NCBI GenBank assembly: GCA_013335535.1 | Contig: JAAXVL010000018.1 | Location: 1-53,702, forward strand | DNA from: Azonexaceae bacterium | GTDB lineage: Bacteria > Pseudomonadota > Gammaproteobacteria > Burkholderiales > Rhodocyclaceae | DNA length: 53,702 bases | Direction of reading: 5' to 3' | In this document: positions 43,795 to 53,702 of the stretch, piece by piece | How positions within the stretch are numbered: position 1 is the stretch's first letter | Layout of the letters: every line of letters starts with the position of its first letter | Translations under genes and position numbers: made by a program | Notes under the pieces: model-generated | Seen by the model: the letters and a program-made list of their open reading frames with translations, nothing else | Told to the model about the DNA's origin: nothing | The model's database searches: none

Positions 43795-43832
43795 ATTTCA
43801 ATTTTGGCCCCTATTTCCGGTTGACCGTGGAA
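43795..43832 (+). repeat. 36-bp short interspersed repeat, copy 6
   Basis: CATTTCAATTTTGGCCCCTA then TTTCCGGTTGACCGTGG, an almost perfect consensus. It lies between the convergent pepD and spermidine-synthase-like genes, just after a tight inverted repeat CGCCTC-GT-GAGGCG (43771-43784). Confidence 0.85.
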
Positions 43833-43848
43833 GTGCCAAAACGCTGGC

Positions 43849-44700
43849 TTATCGGCCCCGAATTGCCTCGCGCCGGGCTAGTCCGAGCTTGGTCGAGCGT
43901 TCCATCTTTTGCACGAAGGCCGGAAAGTCGAGGCCGAACTTGGCGCGCAGCTCCTTGGCGTAGTTGTGCAGCCAGCGCCAGCGCGGCTCGAAATGCCTTT
44001 CCTTGAAGGCGTACAGCACGTGGTTGCCGTCGTCCGGTACCGAAATCACGATGACCTGGTCGTCGAAAACGTGCATCGCTTCGCCGATGAGCCCGGCGTA
44101 GGTTTCTTTCTCGCCGGCCAGGTTGATGACCAGAACGCCGTTGCCCGAGAGCTTGGCGTAGGCGTTGTCGAAAAATTCACGGTTGGCCAGGCTGGGCGCG
44201 AAGCCGGTTTTGTCGAAGGCATCGACGAGGAGGGCATCGATACCTTTCTCGGTGCTGGCGAGGAATTCCGCGCCATCGGCTTCGAGTACCTGCAGGCGGT
44301 CATCGTCGGGCGGCAGCAGGAAGGTGTCGCGGAAGGCGATCACATTCGGGTTGAGTTCGACGGCGGTCAGCTGGGTGCCGGGCATGCGCTGGTAGCAGAA
44401 TTTGATCAGCGAGCCACCACCGAGGCCGATCAGCACGATGCGCTTCGGCCGCGGCTGGAAGAGCAGGAAAGCCATCATTTTCTGGGTGTAGCGGATGGCC
44501 AGGTCGTGCGGCGCCTTGAGCGACATTTCGCTCTGCATGAGGCGAACGTTGAAATAGAGAAAGCGCGATTTGCCGTCGTCGATGACGAAAGGCTTGGGGT
44601 AGCTTTCGTCGAGCAACTGGGCGCGCAGTTCGCCTTCGCGTGCCCACGACGGCTCGTGCATGAGCACGGTGCCCGTTTCGACTTCGAACGGGCTGGGCAT
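43849..44700 (-). CDS. spermidine synthase-like methyltransferase-fold protein
   Basis: The 283-residue protein has a Rossmann-like SpeE fold: VLIGLGGGSLIKFCYQRMP for the adenosyl part, then AVELNPNVIAF and LEADGAEFLAS, and the DALLVDAFDKTGF segment. The classical spermidine-synthase polyamine residues are not obvious, so an aminopropyltransferase role is uncertain. ATG 44700 is used; a TTG 18 bases upstream is possible, and neither has a good ribosome site. It lies behind prmB. Confidence 0.7.
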   Translation of the reverse strand: MPSPFEVETGTVLMHEPSWAREGELRAQLLDESYPKPFVIDDGKSRFLYFNVRLMQSEMSLKAPHDLAIRYTQKMMAFLLFQPRPKRIVLIGLGGGSLIKFCYQRMPGTQLTAVELNPNVIAFRDTFLLPPDDDRLQVLEADGAEFLASTEKGIDALLVDAFDKTGFAPSLANREFFDNAYAKLSGNGVLVINLAGEKETYAGLIGEAMHVFDDQVIVISVPDDGNHVLYAFKERHFEPRWRWLHNYAKELRAKFGLDFPAFVQKMERSTKLGLARREAIRGR

Positions 44701-44727
44701 TTCAAACAGCTTGTTCAAGCGAGTAAC

Positions 44728-47941
<3,214 letters not shown>

Positions 47942-47966
47942 GACAAGACCTTCTTGGTGGTTTGAC

Positions 47967-48785
47967 TTACGGGCGCAGCAATTCGTTGATGCTGGTCTTC
48001 GAGCGGGTTTGCGCGTCGACCTTCTTGACGATGATGGCAGCATACAGGCTATACGCGCCGTTGGCCTTCGGCAAGGTGCCGCTGATTACCACGGAGCCCG
48101 GCGGTACGCGGCCGTAGGTGACTTCACCGGTTTCGCGGTCGTAGATCGGCGTGCTCTGGCCGATATAGACACCCATCGACAGCACGGAGTTTTCGCCGAT
48201 GATCACACCTTCGACGACTTCGGAACGGGCACCGATGAAGCAGTTGTCTTCGATGATGGTCGGGTTGGCCTGCAGCGGCTCGAGGACGCCGCCGATGCCG
48301 ACGCCGCCGGAAAGGTGCACGTTCTTGCCGATTTGCGCGCAGGAGCCGACGGTAACCCAGGTGTCGACCATCGTGGCTTCATCGACGTAGGCGCCGATGT
48401 TGACGAAGGACGGCATGAGCACGGCATTCTTGGCAACGAAGGAGCCCTTGCGGACGATGGTACCCGGCACGACGCGGAAGCCGCCCTGACGGAACTGCTC
48501 TTCAGTCCAGCCTTCGAACTTGGTATCAACCTTGTCGTAGAAGCGGACGTCGCCGGATTCCTGGACGCGGTTGTCGCGCACACGGAAGGAGAGCAGCACG
48601 GCCTTCTTGATCCACTGGTGGGTGACCCAGTCGCCATTGATCTTTTCAGCGACGCGCAGGGCGCCGGAGTCGAGCATGCCGACGACCTGATTGATGGCGG
48701 CGACGGTGTCGACCGGGGATTGTGGGGACAGCTCGGTGCGGCGTTCCCAGAGTTCTTCGATGATGGCTTGCAGGGGATGGCTCAT
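47967..48785 (-). CDS. dapD: tetrahydrodipicolinate N-succinyltransferase
   Basis: The 272-residue trimeric left-handed beta-helix enzyme uses succinyl-CoA. Hexapeptide repeats run from [10 protein letters not shown] through [17 protein letters not shown], and [20 protein letters not shown] is the family core. It lies 15 bases after dapC and starts the run into pilU. Confidence 0.95.
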   Translation of the reverse strand: MSHPLQAIIEELWERRTELSPQSPVDTVAAINQVVGMLDSGALRVAEKINGDWVTHQWIKKAVLLSFRVRDNRVQESGDVRFYDKVDTKFEGWTEEQFRQGGFRVVPGTIVRKGSFVAKNAVLMPSFVNIGAYVDEATMVDTWVTVGSCAQIGKNVHLSGGVGIGGVLEPLQANPTIIEDNCFIGARSEVVEGVIIGENSVLSMGVYIGQSTPIYDRETGEVTYGRVPPGSVVISGTLPKANGAYSLYAAIIVKKVDAQTRSKTSINELLRP

Positions 48786-48800
48786 GGATGTTCTCTCTGT

Positions 48801-50003
48801 TTACAGTTGTTGTACGAGTTGTTGCGAAAATTCACGGATGCGGCGGGTCGCTTCCAGGCACTCGTCGAGTGAGGCGACCAGCGCGATCCGAATGAAATTG
48901 GCCCCCGGATTGACGCCGCGGACTTCGCGCGCCAGGAAGCTGCCGGGCAGGACCACGACATTATAGTGTTCGAGCAGGCCCCGGGCGAACTCGGTGTCGG
49001 CGATCGGCGTCTTCGCCCACAGGTAGAAGCTGGCGTCCGGCATGCCGGTGCCGAGCACTTCGGCAATCAGCGGCGTGCAGGCGGCGAACTTCTCGCGATA
49101 CTGGTTGCGGTTGTCCAGCACATGCGCCTCGTCGTTCCAGGCAGCGATGGAGGCCGTCTGCACCGGCGGCGACATGGCGCAGCCCTGGTAGGTGCGGAAC
49201 AGCAGGTATTTCTTGAGGATGGCCGCATCGCCAGCAACGAAGCCGGAACGCATGCCCGGCACGTTGGAGCGCTTGGACAGGCTGGAGAACATGACCAGCC
49301 GTTCGTTCGAGCGGCCGAGCAGCTTGGCTGCCTGCAGGCCGCCGATGGGCGGGTTGGCTTCGTCGAAATAGATTTCGGAATAGCACTCGTCGGAGGCGAT
49401 GACGAAACCGTACTTGTCGGAGAGGGCGAACAGCGTTTTCCAGTCTTCCAGCGACAGCACCTTGCCGGTCGGGTTGCCCGGCGAGCAGACGTAGAAGAGC
49501 TGGACGCGCGACCATTCTTCTTCGCTCAGGCTGCTGTAGTCGAAAGCGAAGTTGTTGTCGGGCAGGTTGTTGAGGAAGCGCGGCTCGGCGCCGGACAGGT
49601 AGGCCGCGCCTTCGTAGATCTGGTAGAACGGGTTAGGGCTGACGATCAGCGGGACGTGGCCGCGGCTGGTATCAACGACGGTTTGTGCGAAGGAGAACAA
49701 CGCTTCGCGCGAGCCGTTGACTGGCAGGATTTCGGTTTCCGGATTGAGCGTCAGATCGTAGCGGCGCTGGCACCAGGCGGCGATGGCCTGACGGAGTGCC
49801 GGGATGCCCTGCGTCGTCGGATAGTTGGCCAGACCTTTGAGGCCGTTGGCCAGGGCTTCCATGATGAAGGCCGGCGTCGGGTGCTGGGGCTCGCCGATGG
49901 AGAGCTTGATTTCCTTGTATTCCGGATTGGGCGTGACGCCGGCGAACAGGGCGCGCAGCTTTTCGAAGGGGTAGGGCTGGAGTTGGGCGAGATGCGAATT
50001 CAC
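48801..50003 (-). CDS. dapC: N-succinyldiaminopimelate aminotransferase
   Basis: The 400-residue class I PLP aminotransferase has the lysine region SSLSKRSNVPGMRSGF, substrate/cofactor elements CSPGNPTGKVLS and ASDECYSEIYFD. The GTG start is the only start giving the usual MNSHLAQLQPYPFEKLR N-terminus. Context (dapD, dapE downstream) fixes DapC among similar aminotransferases. Confidence 0.92.
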   Translation of the reverse strand: MNSHLAQLQPYPFEKLRALFAGVTPNPEYKEIKLSIGEPQHPTPAFIMEALANGLKGLANYPTTQGIPALRQAIAAWCQRRYDLTLNPETEILPVNGSREALFSFAQTVVDTSRGHVPLIVSPNPFYQIYEGAAYLSGAEPRFLNNLPDNNFAFDYSSLSEEEWSRVQLFYVCSPGNPTGKVLSLEDWKTLFALSDKYGFVIASDECYSEIYFDEANPPIGGLQAAKLLGRSNERLVMFSSLSKRSNVPGMRSGFVAGDAAILKKYLLFRTYQGCAMSPPVQTASIAAWNDEAHVLDNRNQYREKFAACTPLIAEVLGTGMPDASFYLWAKTPIADTEFARGLLEHYNVVVLPGSFLAREVRGVNPGANFIRIALVASLDECLEATRRIREFSQQLVQQL

Positions 50004-50062
50004 GTCGGGCGTCGAATGGGTGTAAAAATGGCAATTATCCTCGAAAACGTAAGCGCTGCCTT

Positions 50063-50446
50063 GTGAACAAACGCGGAATTCCCTTGATGGTGGTTGTGGC
50101 CTCGCTACTGGCCGGGTGCGCCATTGGCTATCAGGCCCGCGGCAGCCTGAGCGATGTACCGGGCGAGCTGCGTGGCAAGGGCTTTCCCGGCAATGCGAGC
50201 GGTGGCGGGCGCTTCATTCTGGCTGACAGCGATGGTCGCCTGCAGTGCGACGGGCAGCTTTTGCCGCCGGATATTTCACCCAATCCTGGCAGTTGCGACG
50301 GCGAGACGGGAAAGGGCACGGTTCGCTGCAATGATGGGCGTGAGGTGGCTGTGCGTTGGACGGCGATTACCTGCCGCTCGTTCGAGGGTAGCGGCGAGGA
50401 TAAATTTGGAAATCGGCTGATTTTTCGGGTTGACCGTAGAAAGTAG
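50063..50446 (+). CDS. small predicted lipoprotein of unknown function
   Basis: The 127-residue protein starts with GTG. The signal MNKRGIPLMVVVASLLAGC ends in a lipobox, with Cys19 as the lipidated residue, so it is exported and membrane-anchored. The mature part is glycine-rich and holds four further cysteines (in LQCDG, SCDGE, VRCNDG, TCRSF), suggesting disulfides. The last codons (LIFRVDRRK) overlap a degenerate 36-bp repeat. It is divergent from dapC and 33 bases upstream of the TIR-domain gene. No family was recognised. Confidence 0.65.
   Translation: MNKRGIPLMVVVASLLAGCAIGYQARGSLSDVPGELRGKGFPGNASGGGRFILADSDGRLQCDGQLLPPDISPNPGSCDGETGKGTVRCNDGREVAVRWTAITCRSFEGSGEDKFGNRLIFRVDRRK
50402..50442 (+). 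repeat. 36-bp repeat-like sequence at a gene end (copy 7, degenerate)
   Basis: AAATTTGGAAATCGGCTGAT followed by TTTTCGGGTTGACCGTAGAA resembles the 36-bp family with a short insertion in the middle. It forms the 3' end of the lipoprotein reading frame. Confidence 0.4.
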
Positions 50447-50479
50447 GTTTGGGGCGACACTGACATGGAGGTTTGAGCA

Positions 50480-51418
50480 ATGCCGGGAATTTTCATCAGT
50501 TACCGCCGCGATGATCAGGCCGGTTTTGCCGGACGTCTGGCCGATGCGCTGGAAGCGACCTTCGGTGCGGACAATGTGTTCCGCGATATCGAGGACATCC
50601 ACCCCGGCGAGGATTTCGTCGTCGCCATCGAGAAGAACCTGGCAGCGGTCGATGTCATGCTCGTGCTGATCGGGCCGGCGTGGCTGAGCGTGAGCCGGAA
50701 TAGCTTGCGGCGGCTGGATGAACCTGACGATTTCGTGCGGCGGGAAATTGAGGCCGGCCTGAATTCCGGCAAGGTCGTTCTGCCGGTTCTCGTCGGCGGC
50801 GCCGCGATGCCGGCGGAAAATGACCTGCCGCCGTCGATTCGGGCCTTGGCCCGGCGCCAGTCGCTGGTGTTGACCGATGCGGGCTGGTCGGCGGATCTGG
50901 CGCGGCTGATTGCGGCCGTTGCACCGAAGGTGCCGGTGGCGCGTCCACGCACCGGGCGCCGCGGGATGGTCTGGGGCGGCCTGACCGTGCTGGCAGCGGC
51001 GCTTCTGGTCGTCGGGCTGAACCGCTTTGGGCCGAAGCAAGCGGCTGATGCCGCCAAGCCGGTGGCCGTCGCACCAGCGCAGAACTTTTCGGGGCGCTGG
51101 CTGGCGACGGTCAACTACGATTGGGGTGCCGAGCACGTGGAAAAAATCGATCTGCAGGTGGACAAGGGCGAGCTGCATGGCACGGCAGGCTATCTCGGGG
51201 TGGCGCGAACCATCGAGCAGGGCACGGTTAGCGGCGAGCAACTGGGATTTGTGACGCATAGCCAGGAAGTCGCGGGCGATGGGCCGGCCCGCGAGGTGAC
51301 GCATCGCTACCGGGGCGCGCTCAAGGTGGGCGAACTGCATCTGGTGCTTGAAAGCGGAGGCGGCCTCAGTGCGCACACACCGGTCAGTTTCGTTGCCCGG
51401 CGGGCTGACGGGGCCTGA
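50480..51418 (+). CDS. TIR-domain membrane protein with a C-terminal beta domain
   Basis: The 312-residue protein has an N-terminal TIR domain (about 1-150), with FISYRRDDQAGFAGRLADAL as first strand and helix, the DNVFRDIEDIHPGEDF BB-loop region, and Glu89 in FVRREIEAGL at the place of the catalytic Glu of NAD-cleaving TIRs. A basic stretch and one membrane helix follow (about 162-181). The remaining 130 residues are beta-rich (FSGRWLATVNYDWG onward) and would be periplasmic. TIR activity may be NAD hydrolysis in defence or signalling; this is inferred. The upstream lipoprotein gene may be a partner. Confidence 0.75.
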   Translation: MPGIFISYRRDDQAGFAGRLADALEATFGADNVFRDIEDIHPGEDFVVAIEKNLAAVDVMLVLIGPAWLSVSRNSLRRLDEPDDFVRREIEAGLNSGKVVLPVLVGGAAMPAENDLPPSIRALARRQSLVLTDAGWSADLARLIAAVAPKVPVARPRTGRRGMVWGGLTVLAAALLVVGLNRFGPKQAADAAKPVAVAPAQNFSGRWLATVNYDWGAEHVEKIDLQVDKGELHGTAGYLGVARTIEQGTVSGEQLGFVTHSQEVAGDGPAREVTHRYRGALKVGELHLVLESGGGLSAHTPVSFVARRADGA

Positions 51419-51436
51419 ACCAGGGCGGGTCAGGCC
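51412..51436. terminator. possible bidirectional terminator between convergent genes
   Basis: GGCCTGA (51412-51418) and TCAGGCC (51430-51436) form a seven-pair stem that contains the stop codons of both convergent genes. No clear T-run is present on either strand. Confidence 0.4.
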
Positions 51437-52677
51437 GCTTTATCGCCTGACTCGGTCAGTTTCTGCACGATCAGGCTGCCAACCATGTCGCCTTCGACGT
51501 TAACCGCCGTGCGCACGGTGTCGAGGATACGGTCGATGGGGAGCAGGATGGCAATGGCCGCAGTCGGCAGGCCGACCGATTCCAGCACGAGCACCATGCT
51601 CAGCATGCCGACGCTGGGAATGCCCGGGGCGCCAATGGCGCCAAGCATGGCGACAAAGAAGATGATGAGCTGGTGGGCGAGATCAAGTTCGATGCCGGCC
51701 AGTCGCGCCACGAAGAGGGCGGCGGCGGCTTCGTAGAGCGCTGTGCCGTCCATGTTGACGGTGGCGCCGAGCGGTATGACGAAGTTGGCGATATCCTTCT
51801 TGACGTGCAGGTGTTGTTCCGTGCAGCGCAGCGTGATGGGCAGCGTGGCGGCGCTGGAACTCGTGACGAAGGCCGTGATCAGCGCCTCTTTCGCGCCTTT
51901 CCAGAAACGCAGCGGCGACATGCGGGTGACCAGCCAGAGCAGCAGTGGCAGGACGACGATGCCGTGGAACAATGTGGTGCCGACGACGACGCTGATGAAC
52001 TGGCCGAGGCTGGCGAGCAGGGCGCTGTTTTGTGTGGCGACCAGTTGCAGGATGAGGGCCGCGAGGCCGAATGGGGCGAGATGCATGATCCAGCCGACGA
52101 TGCGCAGGCAGAGTTCCTGCAACTCCTGGATCAGCACGCGAATGTTCTTGTAGCGCTCGCCGCCAACAACCAGCGCGATGCCGAGAAAGAGCGCAATGAT
52201 CACGACCGCCAGGATGTCGCCCTGGGCCAGCGCCTTGAACGGATTCTGGAACAGCCCGCGCATGAACTGCGCGATGTAGTCGGGCAGCGGCATCTGGCGC
52301 GCCTGGAAATCGCGGGTGGCGTCGGCGAACATGGCGAGATGCATGCCTTCGCCGGGGCGGAAGATTTCGGCAGCGCCCAGCCCGAGTACGATGGCCAGCG
52401 CCATCGACAGGCCGAAGAAGCCCAGCGTCGTCGTCCATACCCGATGCATCTGCTCGTGGGCGCGCAGGTTGGCAACGCCGCAGACAATCGACGAAAAGAC
52501 CAGCGGCACCAGCACCATACGCAGTAGATCGAGAAACAGGTTGCCGAGCATTTTGGCGCCATACAGCGTGTTGCCGACAACGGGGTCGGATGCTGGTTCG
52601 GTGGCTAGCCACAAGCCGCCGGCAATGCCGAGCAGGCAGCCGATCAGGATCTGGGTATTGAGCGAGGGACGGGTCAT
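51430..52677 (-). CDS. dicarboxylate/amino acid:cation symporter (DAACS family)
   Basis: The 415-residue membrane transporter of the GltP/DctA fold has the serine-rich hairpin TSSSAATLP and the NMDGTALYEA motif that shape the substrate and sodium/proton sites. Eight helices and two re-entrant loops are expected. The substrate (glutamate/aspartate or C4-dicarboxylate) cannot be decided. Confidence 0.9.
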   Translation of the reverse strand: MTRPSLNTQILIGCLLGIAGGLWLATEPASDPVVGNTLYGAKMLGNLFLDLLRMVLVPLVFSSIVCGVANLRAHEQMHRVWTTTLGFFGLSMALAIVLGLGAAEIFRPGEGMHLAMFADATRDFQARQMPLPDYIAQFMRGLFQNPFKALAQGDILAVVIIALFLGIALVVGGERYKNIRVLIQELQELCLRIVGWIMHLAPFGLAALILQLVATQNSALLASLGQFISVVVGTTLFHGIVVLPLLLWLVTRMSPLRFWKGAKEALITAFVTSSSAATLPITLRCTEQHLHVKKDIANFVIPLGATVNMDGTALYEAAAALFVARLAGIELDLAHQLIIFFVAMLGAIGAPGIPSVGMLSMVLVLESVGLPTAAIAILLPIDRILDTVRTAVNVEGDMVGSLIVQKLTESGDKAA

Positions 52678-52750
52678 CGGGATGCTAGAAAACGGGGCAG
52701 CGCCATTCTAGCGGCATTGCCCCTGTTTTCGGCTGGCCCGGTCAGCGCGC

Positions 52751-52790
52751 ACATTTCAATTTTGGCCATTTTTTCCGGTTGACCGTGGAA
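52751..52790 (+). repeat. 36-bp short interspersed repeat, copy 8
   Basis: CATTTCAATTTTGGCCATTT then TTTCCGGTTGACCGTGGAA: the best match to the family consensus. It is upstream of the halohydrin-dehalogenase-like gene, in direct orientation with copy 9 downstream. Confidence 0.88.
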
Positions 52791-52862
52791 TCGCTAAACT
52801 TGTCCCGACGTCGCCTGTCCATGTCGACGTCTGAGCCATTTCCGCATTGCGAAGGAGGCAGC

Positions 52863-53546
52863 ATGTCCGACCAGAATCTCAAGGGGAAACGCATCCTCAT
52901 CACCCATGCCGATGTGTTCATGGGGCCCTTCCTCTGCGAAGTGATGAAGGCGCACGGCGCCACCGTCATCGAAAGCGTTCTGCCCCTGCTGGAGTCGGAA
53001 GAGCCGGCAGGTCTCGTCGCCGGGGCCGGGCAGGTCGATGTGCTGATCGCCAACCTGTCGATCATGGCACCGAGTACGCCGGTCGAGCAGGTCGATGAAG
53101 ACGAATGGAGTGCCGTGTTCAACGCGCTCGTGGCGCCGCTGCCCCGGCTGGTGCGCGCCGTCGCGCCGCAAATGATCGAGCGCCGCAGCGGCAAGATCCT
53201 GCTCATGGGCAGCGCATCGGCATTGCGTGGCATGAAGCGGGCCTCGACCTACAGCGCCGCTCGGGGCGCGCAACTTGCATACGTGCAGGCCGTCGGCGTC
53301 GAACTGGCGCCGCACAACATCCAGGTCAACGCCATCGCCCAGAATTTCGTTGATAACCCGACCTATTTCCCGGCGGACGTCCAAGCCAACCCCCGTTTTC
53401 AGGAGCGCCTGAAACGCGAAGTCCCGCTGGGCCGGCTCGTCTCGGCCAACGAAGATGCCGAATTCGCCGCCTATCTTTGCAGCGACGCCGCCAACTGCTT
53501 TGTCGGGCAGGTCTTCCCGGTGTGCGGCGGCTGGGTGGGGCGCTAG
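52863..53546 (+). CDS. halohydrin dehalogenase-like SDR-fold protein
   Basis: The 227-residue protein has the SDR fold but no NAD motif. Residues 14-21 read THADVFMG, which is T-X4-F-X-G, the nucleophile-pocket fingerprint of halohydrin dehalogenases. Ser117, Tyr130 and Arg134 (in GSAS and STYSAARG) form S-X12-Y-X3-R, the family's catalytic triad with Arg in place of Lys. The later NPTYFPADVQANP segment also resembles the HheC pocket loop. The predicted reaction is reversible halide release from vicinal haloalcohols to epoxides; the natural substrate is unknown. AAGGAGG precedes the ATG. Two direct 36-bp repeats flank it. Confidence 0.78.
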   Translation: MSDQNLKGKRILITHADVFMGPFLCEVMKAHGATVIESVLPLLESEEPAGLVAGAGQVDVLIANLSIMAPSTPVEQVDEDEWSAVFNALVAPLPRLVRAVAPQMIERRSGKILLMGSASALRGMKRASTYSAARGAQLAYVQAVGVELAPHNIQVNAIAQNFVDNPTYFPADVQANPRFQERLKREVPLGRLVSANEDAEFAAYLCSDAANCFVGQVFPVCGGWVGR

Positions 53547-53582
53547 CGTATTTACGGGAGCGGGGCAGTCGCCCAACTCAAG

Positions 53583-53622
53583 GCATTTCAAATTTGGCTG
53601 TTTTTTCCGGTAGGCCGTCAAA
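53583..53622 (+). repeat. 36-bp short interspersed repeat, copy 9
   Basis: GCATTTCAAATTTGGCTGTT then TTTTCCGGTAGGCCGTCAAA, a diverged but recognisable copy 37 bases after the halohydrin-dehalogenase-like gene. Beyond it a run of ten G (53647-53656) is present and no gene is seen to the window end. Confidence 0.75.
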
Positions 53623-53702
53623 TTGCGAGTCCGGAAATTCCTCGCCGGGGGGGGGGCACGCAATCTTGCTTTGTAGCTACATTGAAAGCGCACGTTGTTT
53701 GT

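Noticed and set aside
53647..53656. Run of ten G near the right end
   Set aside because: Could be a phase-variable tract, but it lies in no gene and no promoter was seen; a homopolymer sequencing error is equally possible.

Overview
The window looks like chromosomal DNA of a high-GC betaproteobacterium of the Rhodocyclales, most like Dechloromonas/Azonexus. The basis is aerobic meta-cleavage plus benzoate-dioxygenase genes, a tig-clpP-clpX-lon-hupB block, a dapC-dapD-pilU-dapE-prmB block and betaproteobacterial codon use. The genus is inferred from gene content, not from a database search.

Left part (1-31 kb) is an aromatic-degradation island. At 430-5734 (+) is a complete lower meta pathway: 2-hydroxymuconate-semialdehyde dehydrogenase, oxopentenoate hydratase, oxalocrotonate decarboxylase, tautomerase, acetaldehyde dehydrogenase and hydroxyoxovalerate aldolase. 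It is followed by an unusual SDR protein, a tandem-fused tautomerase-like protein, a flavodoxin-fold quinone reductase and a GST. Convergent to these is a leftward series: a sigma54 regulator of the DmpR/MopR phenol-sensor type, an HpcH-type aldolase, benE, benR (XylS/AraC family) and benDCBA. A rightward series starts next to benA: a fused 2-oxoacid:ferredoxin oxidoreductase, catechol 2,3-dioxygenase, second copies of the dehydrogenase, hydratase and decarboxylase, and a five-gene branched-chain-type ABC importer. The benA/oxidoreductase intergenic region holds four exact TGCA-N6-GGATA boxes (the XylS/BenR half-site), two facing each way, each pair placed correctly before a -35/-10 pair. This indicates one regulator switching on both directions: benzoate is taken up, converted to catechol by BenABCD and cleaved by the rightward operon. 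The resulting hydroxyoxovalerate is finished by the aldolase and dehydrogenase found only in the first cluster. No dmpD-type hydrolase is present, so only the oxidative (4-oxalocrotonate) branch is encoded here.

Middle part (30.7-43.8 kb) holds two hemerythrin-type proteins around an EamA transporter, then housekeeping genes: suhB, trmJ, an HDOD protein, a degenerate tRNA-Val, hupB, lon, clpX, clpP, tig, tRNA-His and pepD.

Right part (43.8-53.7 kb) holds a spermidine-synthase-like protein, prmB, dapE, pilU, dapD, dapC, a small lipoprotein, a TIR-transmembrane-beta protein, a dicarboxylate/amino-acid:cation symporter, and an SDR-fold protein that carries both fingerprint motifs of halohydrin dehalogenases.

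Two repeat families run through the window. One is a roughly 220-bp element (three copies) whose terminal hairpin changes sequence but keeps its pairing. The other is a roughly 36-bp element (seven clear and two degenerate copies) that sits in intergenic gaps, at a stop/start junction, and apparently inside reading frames. No CRISPR array, insertion sequence, prophage or rRNA gene was seen.
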